In this document: positions 11,651 to 55,600 of the stretch, piece by piece
Layout: each line of letters begins with the position of its first letter
Numbering within the stretch: the first letter of the stretch is position 1
Assembly (NCBI GenBank): GCA_037043235.1
Contig: JAWRVZ010000049.1
Location: forward strand, 304,501 to 368,500
DNA: 64,000 nt
Source of the DNA: Rhodeus uyekii
Taxonomy: Eukaryota; Chordata; Actinopteri; Cypriniformes; Acheilognathidae
Reading direction: 5' to 3'
Translations under genes and position numbers: made by a program
Notes under the pieces: generated by a model
Seen by the model: only the letters and a program-made list of their open reading frames with translations
The model's database searches: none
What the model was told of the DNA's origin: nothing

Positions 11651-12584
11651 CAGTAATACCTCGGTTTACGAGTTTAATTCGCTCCAAGAGTGAGCTGGTA
11701 AACCAAAATGCTCGTACACCAAAACAATTTCCCCCATAAGAATGCATTAAAAATCAATTAATTCGTTCCACACGACCATAAATGCCCATTTTAAATATTT
11801 TGTTTTTGTTTTACCCTATTAATTACAGTTAAAATTATAAACATTAAGATCTCTTACTAATTAGTAATTGACAATTAAACTCTAAAAATACTTGACAATT
11901 TACTGTAACTCACTTTGAGCAGCGTCTGCTAGCATGAAGGAGACGAGAGACAGAGGAGGGAGGAGGAAAACACAAAACTTGGATTCAAGTGCAAATGAGT
12001 GAATTTATTATAATAGTGCAGAAAACAAACGAAGTGATAATCCAGAGTGAAAGTCGTGGAATGGGAGACGCGCGCGACCACCGCAAGCTCAGGGAGACCC
12101 GCGCGCGACCACCGCGAGCTCAGGAGTGGAGAGAAGTGAGGCAGATGATATGACAATCAGGTGTCCCACTCACACAGACAGGCAGAACTAGGAGACAATT
12201 GAATGAAATTCATGACAAATGAATTCATGAACCACATATACATTTCACTACGTGAACATTAGCAATCACAATTAATTCATGTTATCACTTCTAAAAGTAT
12301 CACTGTGGTGAATGATGCAGCCAAACAGAGGGAGGCTGAGAGAATGAATGATTTAAGGGGTGATAAAGGGGTTGGAACTGCGTGACTGTGTTATGAGAGG
12401 CTGTCATTAGGATATTTCCAGTAAAAATGCCCGCGACAATGCTGAGCGTTAGGACAAAAAAGCGAGTGGGTGAGAGAAAAATTTGCTCGTACACCGATAC
12501 AATGCTCGTACACCGATTCGACCCTCCATGCTCGTACACCGATTTGCTCGTATACCAAGTCGCTCGTAAACCGAGGTACTACTG
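11651..12584. mobile_element. Tigger/pogo-like TIR element, non-coding
   Basis: Termini are CAGTAATACCTCGGTTTACGAG and its near-complement ending ACTG, flanked by TA (11649-11650, 12585-12586). The right end repeats 'gctcgtacaccgat' several times. The inside holds two copies of 'gcgcgaccaccgc' near 12070 and 12102 and no transposase. Confidence 0.85.
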
Positions 12585-12720
12585 TACATGTTTATTGTAT
12601 AAGATCTAATAAAGTCTTTCATTCAAGTATTAGTATTTTTATTGGTCGTCTCAGTGAAGTGATCAACTCAACACAATCACTACATTAACAGCACAATCAA
12701 CTTCAGCTGAGTTTCTGTTT
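12585..12720 (+). repeat. duplicate of NLR 3' UTR/flank
   Basis: The text 'acatgtttattgtataag' with AATAAA and the following 'cagtgaagtgatcaactcaa' matches the 3' flanks of gene A (10910-11045) and gene B (49220-49380). No LRR exon precedes it here, so it is a stranded duplicate and implies a lost or rearranged NLR copy. Confidence 0.7.
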
Positions 12721-13199
12721 CTGTTGCGTAGTTTATGCGTCGAGTATGCGTGACTATGCGCGGGACACGCGTCAGCTGTCAGTGCTTATGCGCCGGAACT
12801 GTTTCGAAACGGCGCACGTCCACGTCAGTCCACTGACGCCCCACCTTCATATCACGCATGAACCGCGCACATATCACGTTCATTCCACTGACAATCACTT
12901 ACAAAACTGAAATGTTCGCGAAGCGTGCATGTTTGGACGCGCTCCGTCATTGATTTATGCGTCGGGCGTGCGTCGAATGTTCGTGGAATACTGCACCGTA
13001 TTTGCTTGTATGCGTCGACGTGCGCGATATGTCAGTGATTCGTCAGTGATTGTAAATGATATGTGCGCGGTTCATGCGTGATTCATGCGTGATTCGTCAG
13101 TGATTTCTACCCCCGACACCCCCGAAAATTTGGTCAATTTCTCGACGCACAAGCGGGTTCTCGACAAACCCAATCTGTGCGTGATTTGTGAGTGATTCG
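12721..13199. repeat. CpG-rich segment with 26-bp inverted repeat
   Basis: Arms 12851-12876 and 13057-13082 are perfect inverse complements (core atgtgcgcggttcatgcg). The text between and around them repeats 'cagtgattcgt' and 'tgcgtgatt' many times. CpG density is far above the flanks. No ORF is convincing. It may be the remains of a foldback element. Confidence 0.6.
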
Positions 13200-15330
13200 T
13201 GCGTGATCGGCTGTGTGACTGGCCATTAACATTCTTATCGCCCCTGATCCTTCACGTCAGTTCGTGGTGGAGGTCAACGCGCCAGAGGTGGGGGTGGTAC
13301 GGTTCTGTCTCAGCGCTCTCTCTCGGATAACAGGATGCATCCATGCACGTTTTTGGCTCATCGATTATCCTCTGCTGAACGTAATTATGACATTGGTAAC
13401 AGAGAATTGTTGGCAGTCAAATAAGCCTTGGAAGAGTGGCGTCATTGGTTAGAGGGGTCAGGGGTACACTTTGTAGTCTGGACTGACCATAAGAATTTAG
13501 TATACATCAGAACCACCAAAAGACTTCACTCCAGACATTCTGGCCTCTTTTTTTCGGACGTGTTGACTTCCTTCTCTTGTACCACCCGGGTTCCAAGAAC
13601 ATCAAACCCGATGGTTTATCGAGTATTTTTGACCATTCCGAACATCGTCTACTCTCGAGTGTATTTTTCCAGAGAAACTCATTGTTTCTGCACTCGTATG
13701 GGAGGTAAAATTGAGGGTCAAGTCGGCCGTAAAAGGGGTAACGCCTCCGCCCGATGGTCCACCAAACTGTTTATTTGTGCCGGATTAAGTAAGGTCTGAG
13801 GTCATTCAGTGGAGTCACTGTTCCAAGGTGACTTGTCATCCAGGAATCAGTCGCACAAATTTTTTGGTCAATCAAAGCTTCTGGTGGCCTAGAATGGCTC
13901 GCGATTTCATTTTGGCTTGTTCAGGTTGCGCTCATGGTAAGACTTCCAATCGCTCCCCAGATGGGTTACTCTAACCTCTGTCTGTCCCTGTCCTCCAAGG
14001 GGAACACGATCGTTTTGACTGTAGTGGGCCGGTTCTCGAAGGCGGCACATTTCATACGTTACACAAATTACCATCAGCTAAGGAGACAGCGGAAACTGTT
14101 TTTGAACACGTCTTTCGTTTACATGGCCTTCCGACTGACGTGGGTCCCCAATTTATTACCATAATTCTGGAGAGAGATTTGTAAAATGCAGGGCGCGACT
14201 GTGAGTCTGTCTTCGGGTTTCCATCCCCAAAGCAACGGCCAAACCGAGCGGGCCAACCAAGATCTAGAAAGTAGTCTGAGATGTATTGGTTTCCAGAATC
14301 CTTCTTTCTGGAGCCAACAACTCCCTTGGATTGAGTACGCTAATAACTCGTTACCTGTGTCATCCGCGGGCCTTTCGCCTTTTGAGTGTCCGAAGTTGCA
14401 GTCCCCTCCACTCACGCATTCATCCAGATGTGCCATCACACCTGGAGTAGACCCCGTGAGACTCTGCTGCAGGGCGGAGCGTGCATCAAGGTTCAGGCCG
14501 ATCGCCAAAGGTCGGAACCTCCCGATTACGTTGTGGGTCAAAAAGAGTGGCTTTCTTCTAAGGACATTCCTCTACATTCCGTGTGTAACAAACTTGCACC
14601 CAAATTTATTGGCCCATTTATTGTCACCAAGATCATTAGTCCGGTGGCAGTGCGCCTCAAACTACCTCCCTCATATGCGAGGATTCATCCCGTAATTCCA
14701 TGTTTCCAAAATCAAACCCATTGTTTCTTCTCCCATTAACTCGCCTATCCCGGTTCCCCCACAGCTGCGACTCGTAGATGGGGAACCAACTTATTCAGTA
14801 AATCGCATTCTGTATTTGAGAAGGAGGGGACGTGGATTTCAGTACCTGGTGGACTGAGAAGGTTACGTTCTGGAGGAGAGAAGTTGGGTTCATTTTAGAG
14901 GCATTCTGGATCACTTCCTTATCGATGATTACAATCAACAGGTAAGCTCTGTCGAGAGCCGCTCCTAAGAGGGGGGGGGGGGGTTTCTGGTTTTTGTGGT
15001 TTCTAATCCTCCACTCCTCACTAATTCCACACGTGTATTGATCATCACACCCTGCCTTTATCAAGCTTCCGCTAACTCCCTATGTTGTCAGATGGTTGTT
15101 TTGTTTGCACCAGTTCGTCGGACCTTCTGTTCCTGTGTCCCTGGCTGTCCATCGTCTCTGTTTCCATTCCACTGACTGGGATTATCTGCACTCACCGATC
15201 TGTCCATTGGGTCCTTGCGTCATCATGTCCTGCCAGTCTGCGGATCATCATTGTCTGGACTCTGTTATTTCTGCCTACGGACAATAAATCAACTTTGCAC
15301 TTGCTATTGAATGAATCTTCTTATTCCGCT
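13200..15330 (+). pseudogene. decayed gypsy pol fragment (RNase H to chromodomain)
   Basis: Several frames hold, in order, an RNase H piece (FVVEVNAPEVG; EEWRHWLEGSG; WTDHKNLVYIR), integrase pieces (GRFSKAAHFI; SSGFHPQSNGQTERANQ; LPWIEYANNSL), the region APKFIGPFIV and a chromodomain piece (FQYLVD, stop, EGY) near 14840. It is 5'-truncated and full of frameshifts. The family differs from the element at 388. The segment after 14960 (poly-G, then 'caataaatc' near 15284) may be LTR remnant. Confidence 0.82.
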
Positions 15331-15334
15331 CTGA

Positions 15335-16460
15335 CAAGATCAGATTTAAGTCTAGTATGTCTAGTACAGAACAGGGTAAATAAATCTTAATCAGACACTT
15401 TAACACTTGAATGGGTCAACAATAAAAACATGGATTTTACCACAAGATGTTCTGTACACCATAATTATTCTGTATTGCAAAAACATTGCAATTAACTGTA
15501 CTTAAATTTGGCAAAATTAAACCCATTATCATAGTTTAAAGGCGAAAAAATAATGTCAGTTAAATTGGTTAGCAAGTCAATATAGCAAATTATGTTTAAA
15601 ATATCTAAAGAGAAAATATCTTTCCTTAGTGACCGGGAGATGATAAAACTTTACGCTTTCCCAAGAGTTTCACAGTTTTACAATTTTAACAATTAAATTA
15701 ACATGTGTAAAACTGCTTATTTGGCATGAAACATTTATTGAAAAATAACGATTAAACTACAGTATTTAGATAATGAATTTAATGATTTAGATGTTCTATT
15801 TTAAAGAATTTTTTTTAAAGCGTTTTGAACAGTAAAGGTTAACAGTGAATGGATTTTAACAGGCACAGTTGGAAAATAAAATATAATTGGAATGTAAAAT
15901 TAAGAATATAAATTGGTATGAAATAAATTATTTTAAACAATGAGTGTATTATGTTTTCAAATTATTTGTACATATTTTAAAATATTTACGTTTATAAACT
16001 GTATGTTAAAAATAAAATACGTAGTTTATTCCTTTTGTTATTTTGATGCTGCTGTTTCTTATAATTAGAGATTAAATATTTCTTAACGCTGCGATCAAGA
16101 GCTTCAACTAAAACTCTGTTGCAAACAACATCTGGATTTGATGTCACATCTGGATTTGATGGTTTTCGATGTAAAGCTAGTTTGAAGTGTGTGTGATGTT
16201 ACAGGTTGCTGTTGATCAGGAAGAATATAACTTTATTGCGCACTTTTCGTGTGAGATCAGGGTTGCCAAGTCCGTTTTTTCCCCATCGGGTTTTGCGCTA
16301 CTTTGAAATGGTACTTTAAGAAACAGCTCCGATTCGGCAACCCCTGAAATCTTCCTCTTTATTAAAGTGGAAGTAAATTCTTCCGCATATACAGCCATTT
16401 TATGACGATGCAAATCACTAATATCAGAGTGTTTTAAACCAGATTTTCCTCGTTTATATT
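15335..16460. other. AT-rich intergenic stretch
   Basis: I see no gene, transposon end or RNA here; it is AT-rich with many TTTAAA runs. The last 250 bp become GC-balanced toward the start of gene B and may contain its promoter and 5' UTR. A minus-strand open frame at 16216-16509 has no recognisable product. Confidence 0.5.
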
Positions 16461-16466
16461 TCTTCG

Positions 16467-49142
<32,676 letters not shown>

Positions 49143-49417
49143 GTGATAGTGAATATGGAGCCACTGGAGAAACATCGTCATCATCATCGACACTGAAGTC
49201 ACGGTCACCTTTACTGTATATACTGTATATGTACATGTTTATTGTATAAGATCTAACAAATTCTTTATTTTATGTCGCTTTGGATAAAAGCATCTGCTAA
49301 TTGAATAAATGTACATGTTTTAGTGTTTGTTTTTTATTGATCATCTCAGTGAAGTGATGAGCTCAACACAATCACTACATTAATAGTCCCACGGTTCTCC
49401 TCCCTGGGACTCATCCT

Positions 49418-49725
49418 CAGTGTTGCCAGATTGGACTGACGATTTCCAGCCCAACTTGAACCAAAAACCCGCCCATTTACAAAAATTCCCGCCCAAGGGG
49501 GGGGGGGGGGGAGACATCCACGCGATTGTTGAGGGGGGGGGGGGGGGGGGGGGGGTTAGTGGAATTTATATGCATTTGTAGGCTTGTTTTAATGGAATTT
49601 ACATGCATTTATATAGGAAATTTGGGCAGGTTTGTCATCAACAACAAGCCCAATTTTTATCGACCAGCCCAATGCATTTTTTTCCGGTCGGACGAGACCA
49701 AAAGGAGCCCAATATGGCAACACTG
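49418..49725. mobile_element. hAT-like MITE
   Basis: 308 bp; ends CAGTGTTGCC and GGCAACACTG; 8-bp target duplication CTCATCCT at 49410-49417 and 49726-49733. It contains two long poly-G runs (49497-49511, 49532-49554). It separates gene B from zfyve27. Confidence 0.9.
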
Positions 49726-49739
49726 CTCATCCTGGCTGT

Positions 49740-49997
49740 TCTCCAATAATAAAACAACAGAATAACTCTGATCGATGTGATCGGCGCTCTTCTGCTCCTC
49801 CTGACACAGGATCTCGGCGCTCTGTCATCTGCACTTCTGCCTGCGGATTGCGGAAGTGGAAGTAGAGAGAAAGGCTTTAATAAAGCTTTTTTATACATTT
49901 ATAAGTGTATACATCTAATATTTATCCATCTTTAATAATAGTACAGACGGTTTAATGACTCTGTAGCGGCAGAAGACACTGTTTGAAGGATTTAAAG
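49740..49997 (+). promoter_or_regulatory. zfyve27: zfyve27 promoter and first (non-coding) exon, inferred
   Basis: GC-balanced text with 'gcggattgcggaagtgg' (an ETS-like GGAAGT) near 49846 and a splice donor aaag|gtatta after 49997. The coding exon follows at 50445. Exon start is not determined. Confidence 0.4.
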
Positions 49998-50445
49998 GTA
50001 TTACTGTGTTTCTTCTGTTGATGTTTATATGACGTGTTTAATATTCTCCTTTTATTTCTGTCAAACCTGAGAAGTTAATGTTTTATTGTCTTTAAAATGG
50101 GTATCAGGTGTATTAAAATCTATTCTTAATACTCTTCGTGTGTTTTAAAGCGTCATATTTGTGTTTTCTGGTTGTGATTTAGTCAAATCTGCTCATATTT
50201 ATTTATATTTCTCTGTAGATAGATAGATAATTTATTGTCCCTTAACGGGAAATTTGTTTTACATTTGTACAGTACACGCGACTGGCAAAACATATGTACA
50301 CAAAATAAAAAACAGTTTCACAGCAGTAACAAATAAATCAACTGGATTTGGCATTGCTCGTCTGATGCAGCTTTTAAACAGACATCAGTTTTAATTGAAT
50401 ATGAGAGATAAACTGAGTGTTGAACATGTTCTCTGATCTCCCAGC

Positions 50446-52575
50446 ATGCATTGCAGCGGCTCCTGTCCTCATGAGCTCCCACAGACGGGCGGCGACCGGG
50501 CCAAACTCACACAGCTGCCGGCCAAGGACTCGTCCTCCATAGACAGCGCCTCTGAGCTGGGCAGCCCCAGACCTCTGACCTTTGACCTCCTGAACATGGT
50601 GATCTGCTTCAAGCGGATGGGCATCTTCCTGGAGCCGGTCACAGACACACTGGAGGTGCTGCGGTACCTGCTGGGGTGAGAGACGCCCTCAAACCACACG
50701 TCTGTCACGTGACTCTCATCTGGAGGCTCTGCTTGTTCTTCCAGCATCTCTGAGTGATTTCTGCTGCTGTGTTTTCCCAGGATTCATCTCTGATTGTGTG
50801 TTTTTAGGTGGAGGACGCCACTGTTCTCCCTGTTGAGCTGCGTTCTGCTCAACATCCTCTTCCTCACGCTGAGTGAAGGTGACACACGAGTACATGTGCA
50901 CAAATATTCCTGCGCAGGAACCGTTAGGACATTTATATATATTATATCATATGTATTACAGTGGAGTTCACTTATCTCGAGTCACGGTTAACTCACCAAT
51001 CCTATTATGTCAACGTTTTTGAAGTGGAACCGCCAAACTCCCTATTTGTCGTAGTATTTTCGATTCTTTAATGTCGATTATTTTATGTTGCCGAAATCTA
51101 ATATCTCAAGCACAAAAGAGGGACAAATTCGCCACTTCACATGGTTATCTCGTGACTAATTTGCGTATTCGCTCACGGTTCACTCCCTGTCGCTGATCTC
51201 GTCTGAGGGATAACACGCTGTAGCATCCCGCACGTTTTTCTTGTGATTTTGTGAGCAATCTTTGTGTTTGCATTGTTGGAGAATATAATTAAAGGTTTGT
51301 ATCAAGAATCGAAGGTGGTTTTACAAATGCCTTTTGTTGTTAGCAAACATATTCACAGTACAGTGTATGTAAATTTTTTTTAGATGAATGCCGATCGCTT
51401 CATCAAACAAATCGCGGCAACACTGTTGTGTAAAAAGAAACCAAAAACTCGAGCATGTACATTCTCATTTAATAACTCACATCATGTACATCAATAATGC
51501 TCATTTTTCTTTCTTGTGAGGGTTGTTGTCTCTGGCGCTTGTACTGTCACTCTGACAGCCGGCTCTGATAGGTTGTCTGACCTGTCAATCATGCAAGAAG
51601 ACGTGATTGGCTGTGCTGCATGAGGGATTTTACGATTTTCACAACGATTTTACCCAAAACCTGCTGGCTATATGAGCGTGCGGATTATCTGTTATCTGCG
51701 TCTGCGGGTTATATGTGGGAAAATCGGTAATATATGTTATATGGGTTATCTCAATGCTTTTTTGCAACCCCGAGGCCCTCGACATTACTGAACTCCACTG
51801 TATATATGACAGAATGATCAGGACAGAAAGCTGAAAATGTTTTTTGTGATAAGATCCACACGACTACATGTCATTAAGCTTATTTCACGTCTGCTTTCCA
51901 AAACAATAGATAAATGTGCATTAAATATTGATGTAACTTTAAATGTGAGAAGGAAAAGAGTGATGTGTGAAACTACTAGAGTTATGTTGTATTAGTCAGT
52001 GAAACAGTTTAGCGCTCGTTATATATAATTCACAATTAGAGTTCATAAAACAGAGTTTGCCAGAGACGCAGAATAAAGAGAAGCTCAGCACAGACTCTGT
52101 GTGCAGGCGCATGGGTGTCTCTGCTGCTGCTGGCGGTCTCTGCTCCGGCCGTGCTGGGCTACCTCGGCAACCGTTGCCAGGGCACGACCAGCGAGATGGC
52201 GGTTCAGAAGAAGAAGCACCATGCGGTCCAGCGGCGAGACCTACAGACGGTCCTCATGAGCAAACAGGAGGCCATGCTGGAGGTCAAGGGCATGTGAGTG
52301 AACGGGACCGTGTGTTTGAGTGATGACATCAGCGCTGAGACTGAGAGTGTGTGTGTGTTACAGGCTGAAACAAATAGACGACCTTTTGACCCAGGCGTGT
52401 GTGTGTGCAGAGTCTGTGTATAAGGTGTTACACTGGGAGAGTCACGCCGTGTCGTCCATGTGAGTATCACTCAGATCACAAGTGTATATCTTCCTTTGAG
52501 AAACTTCACCTTAAAATATATCAGTGCCATTGTTTTGTCTCAAGATTTTCACCAGTAATATTTATTTCTCATGTG

Positions 52576-52611
<36 letters not shown>

Positions 52612-55600
52612 GTTTTACAGTTTTCTCCTGACCGCGCTCTTCTTGCTGTACGCGGTTCCGGTGGGTTTGAGTCTGTCTGTGCTCACCAGCGCCCTCTTTC
52701 TGTGGAACAGAGATTTCTGCAGAGGTCAGTAACGGCGTGTGAACACACTTTACATCACGCTTCTTGCCCAGAGAAATTGCGGTGTGAGCCAGACGTTACG
52801 CTGATAGTCAAATATATACACATCAGTGTTTTTGTTCAGTTTCATTTAGACAGAAATTTCCCCCTGATTTCCTTCCTCTCGCTCCAGTGCTCGTGGATCT
52901 GAAGGAGTTTGTTCACCCGAGTCGAGTCGAGCCCGTGGAGGAAACCGAACCATGTGACCCAGATCAGACCAACCTGCTGGAGCGCACACCCACTCCATCC
53001 AGTGTGGAGGTGAGGGACGGTCACACACTCACTGCAACTGTAACACACCTCTAGATGACGGGTTATTTTCTGCCTGTGCTGCTAAACCCAGCCTGACTGT
53101 GCAGTTACTTCCTGTTCAGGATCTTTCACCTGGAAACATTGAAGAGGCAGAGGAGGCGGAGCCTGACGACGAGTTTAAAGATGCCATAGAGGTCAGAAAA
53201 ACATCCATCTATCCATCCATATATCTGTCTATCATTCATTGAGCCATCATCTATCTATCTGTTTGTCATCCATCTATCTATCCATCTGTCCCCTTCTCTC
53301 TCTCTCCATCTATCTGTCATTCATTCGTCTATCTGTCTTTCTCAATCTACTGCTCCATCTATCCATCCATCCCATTCTCTCTCTTTCTCTCCATCTATCC
53401 AACCGTCCCCTTCTCTCTTTCTCTCTCTCAATCTATCGCTCCATCTGTCCCCTTTTCTCTCTCTCTCAATCTCTCCATCTATCTATCCACCCATCCCATT
53501 CTCTCTCTCTCAATCAATCTTTCTCTCCATCTACCTCGTTATCTGTCCCCTTCTCTCTCTCTCTCTCTCTCTCTCAATCTATCTCTCCATCTGTCCCCTT
53601 CTCTCTCTCTCTCTCTGACGAGTTTAAAGATAATGTAGAGGTCAGGAAAACTGCTGTCTGTCTGTCTTTCTGTTTTCTGCTTCTGACATGTTCTCCCATT
53701 TCTGCTGTTTTCCTGCTCAAGGAATCTCAGCTTGTGTTGCCGGTAAGTTGCTCCCTCTAGTGGTGTGGAGACTTGTAGCATTAACACTAGACTGTGTGTG
53801 TGTGTGTGAGAATATGAGCATAGATATCATTAGATTTAGTTGTGTATGTGTACATGTCTGACCTCTGACCTCTACTCTGCTCTCCAAGGAAACTCCTCTG
53901 ACTTTAGTGGTGAGTAACAGTAACTGAGAGCACTTCATATTTGAGTAGCTTGAGTAACAATTGAGGAAATGTCCTGGACTGAACTGTCTTTGTGTGTGTG
54001 TGTGTGCATGTTTCTGCATTCATGTAAATGCTCTGAATGCATGTGCACATGTTTATGTGTAACATGAGGAAATTAGTCTATGATTGTTACATTTTAGTGC
54101 ATCTTATATCGTCATATTTCACCCTAAAATCACTGTAAAAATATAGTTTGCGTAACAAACATTCCACTCTTTTTAAGAACATTAGTTTAATTGACGATAA
54201 CCTTTATTTATTTTCATGATAATTATGCACATTTAATGTATGAATTTTTATTATGGGGTGAAATGTGACCTGGAAATGTGTTTGTGTGTCTTGACTGTGT
54301 TCAGGTGTGAATTTAACTTCAGATGCATCTCATTTAACTCACAAAATCAAACACATTTAATAATTTCGCAGACACTTTTATCCAAAGCCACTTACAAAAT
54401 GAGGAGAATTAACAATAGAATTAATCACATCAAGAGTTGAGCAACAATATGCACATGTAAGACGTTGGTTAGATGAATAAACTGATATAATATAAGTAGA
54501 ATAGTAAGAGTCAGTATTAATGGGTTAAGTGTTGATGTGCAATGGATCACGACAAATCCAGACCACCTCCTTTTTGAGGAATAATACAGGACTGTGTTTT
54601 GTTAAAGGGCATGACTGTTGTAAAAGTGTCCGGCCCGTGTTTTGAATGTAGGTGGGGCCTGTAGCTTCTTTGCTACCAAAGATTCGGAGATGGCGAGCCC
54701 GTAAGGTGCCCACACACACCTGTCAATCATAATCTCTAGGTGCACTAACCACACCTTCATTCATTTCGGTGGCTTCTATTAACAGTGACGTCACAGGAAA
54801 TGGTTCCTCTGTGACTCTTCAGGTCAAGGTTGATTAATGCACTATTTCTTTTGTGAGGTTCAAACTCTTGATGAAAATATCTGGGTAATTCCACTAACAA
54901 TCATAGTGAGGAGTTGGGCTGATTGATTGTCCGTTTAAGACGGGTGTCCAAACTCAGTTCTGGAGGGACAGTGTCCTTCAGAGTTCAGCTCCGGCCCCAA
55001 TTAAACACGCCTGAACCAGCTAATCAAGCTCTCCAGGACTGAGTTTGAACAGCCCTGCTTTAAGACACTTACAAAAAGCATTTATAAATGTATGCAAAAT
55101 GGCATCTGAATTGAGTAATTGACCTGAAATGTGCCCAACCTTCACTAGAGCCTGTATTTCGAGGGCTTGTGGTGTATAACGGTGTTAAGTGCTGTATAGC
55201 ACAGAAATCCGACACTTCTCTCCCGTCATCGGATGACTGCAGGAAGTGAAGCTCAGCAGCAACAAACATGGAGTCAGATTTACAGAAGTCGCCGCACATG
55301 CTGTTACAGGCGGAGGGATTCATCTGATCGTAATGACTTGAGTAAATCTGATCTCTAAACCCAGAGCCCTCGACATACAGAACTGAACTAACACAGAGAA
55401 AACCTTCACACGAGGACAGGGAGCCGTCAAAAGTGCACTGATTCGTGTATGTGGGTCAATGACGCATTGAAGAATGATCTGGTTTAAAAATCTAGTTTAA
55501 AACCGGAGCCATTTTTAATTAACGTTCTGCTTATTGGAGTCATAAATCCATGTTTTCTTGGCTCTTTCGATTTGATGTGCAAATAATAAAAAGGTCTAAT

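Noticed and set aside
49638..49898. Minus-strand frame near the zfyve27 promoter
   Set aside because: Spans the end of a MITE and the promoter; no homology recognised.
53239..53760. 173-codon frame across the CT microsatellite
   Set aside because: Mostly simple-repeat translation; only the FFAT duplicate and microexon 1 within it are meaningful.
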